A stretch of 64,000 nucleotides of DNA from NCBI GenBank assembly GCA_021774625.1, contig JAJFIV010000005.1, forward strand, positions 1 through 64,000, written 5' to 3'. Of the stretch, positions 59,714 through 64,000 are shown in pieces. Numbering within the stretch: position 1 is the stretch's first letter; every line of letters starts with the position of its first letter. Both the position numbers and the translations under genes were made by a program. Source of the stretch: Alphaproteobacteria bacterium. GTDB taxonomy: Bacteria > Pseudomonadota > Alphaproteobacteria > Sphingomonadales > JAKSBY01. Below the pieces are notes generated by a model that was not told the origin of the DNA, did no database searches, and worked only from the letters and a program-made list of their open reading frames with translations.

Positions 59714-60388
59714 ATGCATATAGGTTTAATCGGCGGGATTGGACCGGCGGCGACGGAATTTTACTATCGCGGGCTGGTGAAGGCGCATAAGGATGCGGGC
59801 AAGGTCATGGACCTGACGATTGTTCACGCGGATTCCGGGACGGTTTACAAGAATTTCCGGGCGGGCCGGGTCGCCGCGCAGGTCGAAAATTTCCTGATTT
59901 TTATTGAGCGGTTGCAGGCGGCGGGGGCGGAGGCGGTGGCGGTCACCGCGCTTGCCGCCCATTATTGCATCCGGGAGCTGGAGGCGGCCTCGCCGCTTCC
60001 CGTCATCAACAGTCTTCCTGTTCTGAATGATTATTTCAAGGCGCAGGGCCTTAAGACAATCGGCCTTCTGGGTACTGACAGGGTCATGGAATCACATCTT
60101 TATGGCGGTGTAGATTCTGTGAAAATTGTCATTCCGGCCGGCGGTGAATTTACTGCCGTGCATGACGCCTATATCACCATGGCGCTTTCGGGCTTTGCCA
60201 CCGAGGAGCAGCGCGTGCTGTTATTCGCCGCGGCCCGCAAGCTTTGTGAAGAGGAGGGCGCCGGGGCCGTCGCGCTTGGCGGCACCGATCTTTTTATGGC
60301 CTTTGACGGCCATGACTGCGGCTGTCCGGTCATCGACTGCGCCACTGTTCATCTTGAAGCCATCGCAAAGATAGCGATGGGGGTTTAG
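59714..60388 (+). CDS. Aspartate/glutamate racemase-fold protein lacking both catalytic cysteines
   Basis: 224 residues. It begins MHIGLIGGIGPAATEFYYRG, as aspartate racemases do, and keeps the two-domain order. In place of the first C-N-T-A-H motif it has A79-L-A-A-H83, and in place of the second G-C-T-E it has G189-G190-T191-D192. Both catalytic Cys are therefore replaced. Nearby Cys85, Cys178, Cys202 and Cys204 do not align with them. Racemisation by the usual two-base mechanism is unlikely; another activity or a binding role is possible. Confidence 0.8.
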   Translation: MHIGLIGGIGPAATEFYYRGLVKAHKDAGKVMDLTIVHADSGTVYKNFRAGRVAAQVENFLIFIERLQAAGAEAVAVTALAAHYCIRELEAASPLPVINSLPVLNDYFKAQGLKTIGLLGTDRVMESHLYGGVDSVKIVIPAGGEFTAVHDAYITMALSGFATEEQRVLLFAAARKLCEEEGAGAVALGGTDLFMAFDGHDCGCPVIDCATVHLEAIAKIAMGV

Positions 60389-60474
60389 CGCCTTTTGCGT
60401 TCGAGTCTCCTCTTGAAAATCCTTTGCGCCCGCGTCACACTCAAACGATTATTCATCACAGGCAAAGCCTCTTT

Positions 60475-61719
60475 ATGCACCAGGCCCTCACCTCTCTCGC
60501 GCTGATCTGGGCCGCCGTCTTTGTCGCCAATGTGGCGGGGAGGATGACGCGGCTGACGCCGGTTTTGTGGTTTCTGGCGGCGGGTGCAGTGATGGTCAAT
60601 ACAGGTGTTTTGCCCGCCGAGACCGACCCGTTCATTGCCGGCCTGTCCGAGCTAGGCATAATCCTGATCATGTTCGCGCTGGGTTTTGAGGAAAGCACCG
60701 AAAATTTCATCGGCAGCATCAGGAAAAGCTGGGGCATTGCCTTTTTCGGAGCGCTGGCGCCTTTTGCCGCCGCCTATCTGGTGGCCGACTGGTTTTTTGA
60801 TGATAGCAATATCGCGATTCTAAGCGGGCTGACCATGACAGCGACGGCGGTCTCCCTGACCATGGTGTCGCTGAAGAACGAGGGGCTGGCGAAATCGCCG
60901 GTGGCGACCCGGATCATGACCTCCGCCGTGCTGGATGATATCGCCTCCCTCGCCCTTGTTGCTATTCTGGTGCCGATTGCCAGCGGCGCGGGACCGGTAA
61001 ATCTGACCACCGTTGCCCTGACCGCCGCAAAGGCCGTGCTGTTTTTTATACTGGTGAGCGTGCTGGGCGCCTGGTTTTTCCCGGAAAATGTAAAGGGCTG
61101 GGCGCGGCGCATCCCTCTGATCAACAGCTTCGGCATCCGGCATCTGATCGCATTTGGCCAGCATTCGACGCTGACGGTTCTGCTGCTGGCGCTCGGCGTC
61201 GGGCTGATTGCGCAGACCTTCGGTTTTCATCCGGCCATCGGCGCCTATATGGCGGGACTGATCATCCGGGAGGAATATTTCACCGTGAAGGAGGCCCGCG
61301 GTTCATTTGACGATACCAAACGCATCGTGGATAATGTCGCCTATACCTGGATCGGGCCGGTATTTTTTGTGACCCTTGGCACCCGGATCCTCTTCGAGGC
61401 GGAAATTCTGATGGCGGTGATCCCGCAAATTCTGATTTTGACCGCAGGTATTTTTATCGCACAGGTTACCTCCGCCGCTCTCGCGGCCCGCTATACCGGC
61501 GGCATGAACTGGTCGGGTTCGGTGATGATCGGTTTCGGCATGCTGGGCCGGGCCGAGCTGGCCTTCGTGGTGATGGATATAGCCTATGTGCAGAATGATA
61601 TCCTGACGACGGAAGCCTTTTACATGCTGATGGCAACCGCCTTTTTCCTCAATATTCTGGTGCCCGTCACCATCGCGCTCTGGAAACCCGTTTATACGCG
61701 GGAGCCGGAGGGGCGCTAG
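60475..61719 (+). CDS. CPA2-type cation:proton antiporter
   Basis: 414 residues from ATG at 60475; an in-frame TTG at 60424 is less likely. About 12 membrane helices of the Na+/H+ exchanger (KefB/GerN-like) fold. SGLTMTATAVSLTMVSLKNE and TSAVLDDIASLALVAILVP include the Asp of the ion site; GFHPAIGAYMAGLIIREEYF follows. There is no RCK/TrkA-N domain at the C-terminus, unlike KefB/C. It exchanges K+ or Na+ for protons. It converges with the LysR gene. Confidence 0.9.
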   Translation: MHQALTSLALIWAAVFVANVAGRMTRLTPVLWFLAAGAVMVNTGVLPAETDPFIAGLSELGIILIMFALGFEESTENFIGSIRKSWGIAFFGALAPFAAAYLVADWFFDDSNIAILSGLTMTATAVSLTMVSLKNEGLAKSPVATRIMTSAVLDDIASLALVAILVPIASGAGPVNLTTVALTAAKAVLFFILVSVLGAWFFPENVKGWARRIPLINSFGIRHLIAFGQHSTLTVLLLALGVGLIAQTFGFHPAIGAYMAGLIIREEYFTVKEARGSFDDTKRIVDNVAYTWIGPVFFVTLGTRILFEAEILMAVIPQILILTAGIFIAQVTSAALAARYTGGMNWSGSVMIGFGMLGRAELAFVVMDIAYVQNDILTTEAFYMLMATAFFLNILVPVTIALWKPVYTREPEGR

Positions 61720-61721
61720 GT

Positions 61722-62615
61722 CTAGGACAGCGCCGCCCTCAGTCTCGGGGCGGCGAAATCGACGAAGGCGCGGACCTTGGGAGCAATCAGGCGGCTTTGC
61801 GGATAAACAATCTGAACGGGGATCTCGGGCGGGCTGTATTGTTTTAAAATCCATTCCAGCTTTCCCGAGGCCAGCGCATCACGCACCATATAGCTGAGCG
61901 CCGGGGCAATCCCTTCCCCCGTCATCGCGGTATTGAGGCAGGCAGTGGCGTCATTTATTTCAAATTTCGGCGTCAGGTGAATACGGCCAGGCCTGCCATT
62001 CCGCTGATAAGTCCATTCGTTATGCTGCATCAGGCCGGTGAAGGCGATGATGTCGTGCGTTTTCAGATCTTCCGGTGTGACAGGGCGGCCTTTTCTTTGC
62101 AGATAATTCGCGCACGACACCAGCATGGGGCGGATTGCCCCCACTTTGCGGGCAATCAGGGTGGAATCCGGCAGCTGTCCGATCCGGACGGCAAGATCAA
62201 TCCCCTCCTCCACCAGATTGACCACCCGGTCCAGCAGCCGGACGGTGACGGTGACCTGGGGATATGCCTTCTGGAATGCTGTGACGATGGGCGTCAGGAC
62301 CATTCGGCCAAAAGTGACGGAGGCGGTGATGGTCAGATGACCGGTGGGAATAGTGGCCTGCCCCGCCGCTTCACTTTCCGCGGCATCCAGATCAGCCAGA
62401 ATGCGTCTGGCAGTTTCGAAGAGACGAAAACCGGGTTCGGTCAGGCTCACCCGCCGGGTCGTGCGGTTAAACAACTGCACGCCGAGCCTGTCCTCCAGCG
62501 CGGCAATACGGCGGGTGACGGCGGGGGGCGAACTATTGAGGCCGGCGGCGGCCCGGGCGAACGCGCCCGTTTCCGTCACCGCAACAAAAACTCTCAATTC
62601 CTCAAACCGATCCAT
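61722..62615 (-). CDS. LysR-family transcriptional regulator
   Basis: 297 residues from ATG at 62615. The N-terminal winged helix-turn-helix is clear ([55 protein letters not shown]). The C-terminal ligand domain resembles the group that represses or activates oxidoreductase and hydrolase genes ([20 protein letters not shown]). A 9-bp-arm inverted repeat lies immediately upstream of its start. It is divergent from the truncated hydrolase and PNPOx-type genes, its likely targets. Confidence 0.93.
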   Translation of the reverse strand: MDRFEELRVFVAVTETGAFARAAAGLNSSPPAVTRRIAALEDRLGVQLFNRTTRRVSLTEPGFRLFETARRILADLDAAESEAAGQATIPTGHLTITASVTFGRMVLTPIVTAFQKAYPQVTVTVRLLDRVVNLVEEGIDLAVRIGQLPDSTLIARKVGAIRPMLVSCANYLQRKGRPVTPEDLKTHDIIAFTGLMQHNEWTYQRNGRPGRIHLTPKFEINDATACLNTAMTGEGIAPALSYMVRDALASGKLEWILKQYSPPEIPVQIVYPQSRLIAPKVRAFVDFAAPRLRAALS

Positions 62616-62640
62616 ATTTATTCCATTTATCGGAATAAAT
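62616..62640. promoter_or_regulatory. Inverted repeat in the lysR divergent region
   Basis: ATTTATTCC and GGAATAAAT are perfect 9-base arms around the 7-base spacer ATTTATC. The repeat ends at the base before the LysR start codon and sits in the divergent control region, so it is a candidate operator for autoregulation. Confidence 0.6.
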
Positions 62641-62736
62641 AATTGCATATTATCTATATTATTTCAATTCATAAACGATCTTACCTTCTCTCCCAGACGC
62701 CATGAGGCACTGATGTTCAGTTCACAGGAGAAGACA

Positions 62737-63138
62737 ATGACCCACGTAAAAAAATATTTGAGCGATTTCTATGACAGAAAGAAACTGATCGCCGCAGTGA
62801 TCCTGCAGACGGCTTCATTCGCTGCCGGCAGTGTTCCGGCTCTGGCGGACGGTCTCAACAGCCCCGGACAGGTCCGCTATCGGACCGAAAACATTCAGGG
62901 CGCAGATGTGTTCTACCGGGAGGCAGGCCCCAGGCACGCGCCTACGGTACTGCTGTTGCACGGTTTTCCGACCTCGTCCCACATGTTCCGTGATCTTATT
63001 CCCGAACTGGCGGACCGTTATCATGTGATCGCCCCGGATTATCCGGGATTTGGTCAGAATATCGCAGGATTAAGACAAAACCGCACAGCCGGGCTGTTTA
63101 CGGACAGCCGGGTCCGGGGCTTCAGGAGGATATCATGA
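62737..63138 (+). pseudogene. Truncated exported alpha/beta hydrolase
   Basis: 133 residues from ATG at 62737, after AGGAGAAGACA. A signal-like segment (residues about 18-38, ending VPALAD) is followed by the start of an alpha/beta hydrolase: [36 protein letters not shown] and [12 protein letters not shown]. After that the similarity stops and an unrelated tail of about 25 residues runs to the next gene's start. The nucleophile elbow, catalytic acid and His are missing, so roughly two thirds of the gene has been deleted. It is almost certainly non-functional. Confidence 0.8.
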
Positions 63139-63689
63139 CGCACAAATTTGCAGAAATCGCCTTTACGCCGACTGTCAAGAAACTTCAGGAAGACTATGGC
63201 AGCCGCAAAAGCTACGCCCGCATGGAAGACGGCCCGGATCGCAACAATGTGATCACCGGGCGGGAAGCCGCCTTCATCGCCGCCCGCGACAGTTTCTATA
63301 TGGCCACCGTCAGTGAAACGGGCTGGCCCTATATTCAGCACCGGGGCGGACCGAAAGGGTTTCTGACCGTGCTTGACGAGCATACCCTCGGCTTTGCCGA
63401 TTTTCGCGGCAACAAACAATATGTCAGCACCGGTAACCTGATGAACGAAGACCGCGTTTCGCTGATCCTGATGGACTATCCCAACCGGACGCGGCTGAAA
63501 ATTTTCGGCCGCACCCGGATAATAGGACTTGAGGACATGGCTCTGCTTGCCAAACTGGAAAGGCCCGACTATAAGGCCGTGGTTGAACGCGGCATGATCA
63601 TCCGCATCGAGGGCTTTGACTGGAACTGCCCGCAGCATATTACACCGCGTTTCACGGCTGAAGAATTTGCGGAAAATCTAAAATTTTAA
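63135..63689 (+). CDS. Pyridoxamine 5'-phosphate oxidase-fold flavin-type protein
   Basis: 184 residues; AGGAGGATATC precedes ATG, a strong site. The split-barrel segment [20 protein letters not shown] with [20 protein letters not shown], then [16 protein letters not shown], matches the FMN-binding PNPOx-like family. The C-terminal half has [20 protein letters not shown], as in related general stress oxidoreductases. The substrate is unknown. It overlaps the truncated hydrolase by 4 bases and probably lies in the LysR-controlled unit. Confidence 0.88.
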   Translation: MTHKFAEIAFTPTVKKLQEDYGSRKSYARMEDGPDRNNVITGREAAFIAARDSFYMATVSETGWPYIQHRGGPKGFLTVLDEHTLGFADFRGNKQYVSTGNLMNEDRVSLILMDYPNRTRLKIFGRTRIIGLEDMALLAKLERPDYKAVVERGMIIRIEGFDWNCPQHITPRFTAEEFAENLKF

Positions 63690-63787
63690 AAAAATTGGAA
63701 TGATCTGACAGTGCTGTCCGTCCTTGCTGCGACGGGGCCAACACCCTCAACACACAGGCAAAAATCTCAGGCAAAAAAGGAAAGAGT

Positions 63788-64000
63788 ATGGATGTAATAG
63801 AGGCACTGGAAGAAGAGTGCGTTTCCAACCGTCTACCAGCAAATCTCAGCCCGGCACGTCATATTATTTACCGCGTTTCGAAAGCGGGTTCCCAAGTAAA
63901 AAACAGGATCAGGCCTCAACCCGTCTATGAAAAGTATGGTGATGTCTGGATTTCGATGGAGCCTTTAAGTCGAAGTGTCTCCCATCTTCGCTTGCATCTG
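63788..64000 (+). CDS. Partial unknown gene at the window edge
   Basis: An open frame from ATG at 63788 (AAGGAAAGAGT upstream) runs 71 codons to the end of the window without a stop. It begins MDVIEALEEECVSNRLPANL and contains QPVYEKYGDVWISMEPLSRS. No family is recognised, and codon use is less GC-biased than in neighbouring genes. It could be a real gene start or a chance frame. Confidence 0.4.
   Translation, partial: MDVIEALEEECVSNRLPANLSPARHIIYRVSKAGSQVKNRIRPQPVYEKYGDVWISMEPLSRSVSHLRLHL

Overview
The window reads as chromosomal DNA of a free-living, aerobic alphaproteobacterium of moderately high GC. The pointers are a zeta-type F1-ATPase inhibitor (DUF1476) gene, the order tkt / coiled-coil gene / zapA / 6S RNA, a Zur-type zinc operon, ppdK beside glyQS, and a pur operon with purS. 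No species is claimed. About 55 protein genes, one elongator tRNA-Met and a 6S RNA candidate are supported, along with two transposase remnants, two other gene remnants and several families of short palindromic repeats.

Layout. 1-6.5 kb: an IS5-type transposase tail, acylphosphatase, an orphan FtsX/MacB-type permease and a secreted tricorn-like S41 protease. 6.7-8.7 kb: an ECF sigma factor with a four-helix membrane protein (likely anti-sigma) and a CPBP membrane protease. 8.7-13 kb: biotin carboxylase alpha subunit and a membrane hybrid histidine kinase. 13-18.8 kb: pgk-gap-tkt on the minus strand, diverging from a coiled-coil protein, zapA and 6S RNA. 18.8-26.9 kb: VOC protein, CBS protein, MscS channel, thioesterase, a molybdopterin oxidoreductase with an unknown partner, a patatin-like protein, a cytochrome P460 and a small coiled-coil protein. 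27-34 kb: glyQ, glyS and ppdK separated by palindromic repeats, then an unknown protein. 34-42 kb: an RND efflux pair, an OmpA-type lipoprotein and a second orphan FtsX permease.

42-45.1 kb: tRNA-Met, a quinol nitric oxide reductase (norB) and a decayed IS5 transposase; this looks like acquired DNA. 45.1-49.6 kb: a minus-strand zinc operon (CxxC protein, outer-membrane barrel, znuA, znuB, zur, Cys-rich exported protein) headed by a Zur-box-like palindrome but with no ATPase gene. 49.6-54.7 kb: DUF1697 protein, a small exported peptide, a nitrilase, a PAS protein with degenerate GGDEF and EAL regions, and an MFS exporter. 54.9-58.9 kb: purC-purS-purQ-purL. 59-64 kb: zeta inhibitor, a racemase-fold protein without catalytic cysteines, a CPA2 antiporter, a LysR regulator, a truncated alpha/beta hydrolase, a PNPOx-fold protein and a partial gene at the edge.

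Most of the window is ordinary core metabolism. The points of most interest are the 6S RNA, the zinc operon and its operator, the ECF/4TM/CPBP module, the degenerate c-di-GMP-type protein, the cysteine-less racemase homologue, the 29-bp palindrome before the nitrilase, the paired repeats that supply ribosome binding sites for glyS and perhaps ppdK, and a 12-bp perfect palindrome found three times. I found no CRISPR array, prophage or defence island.
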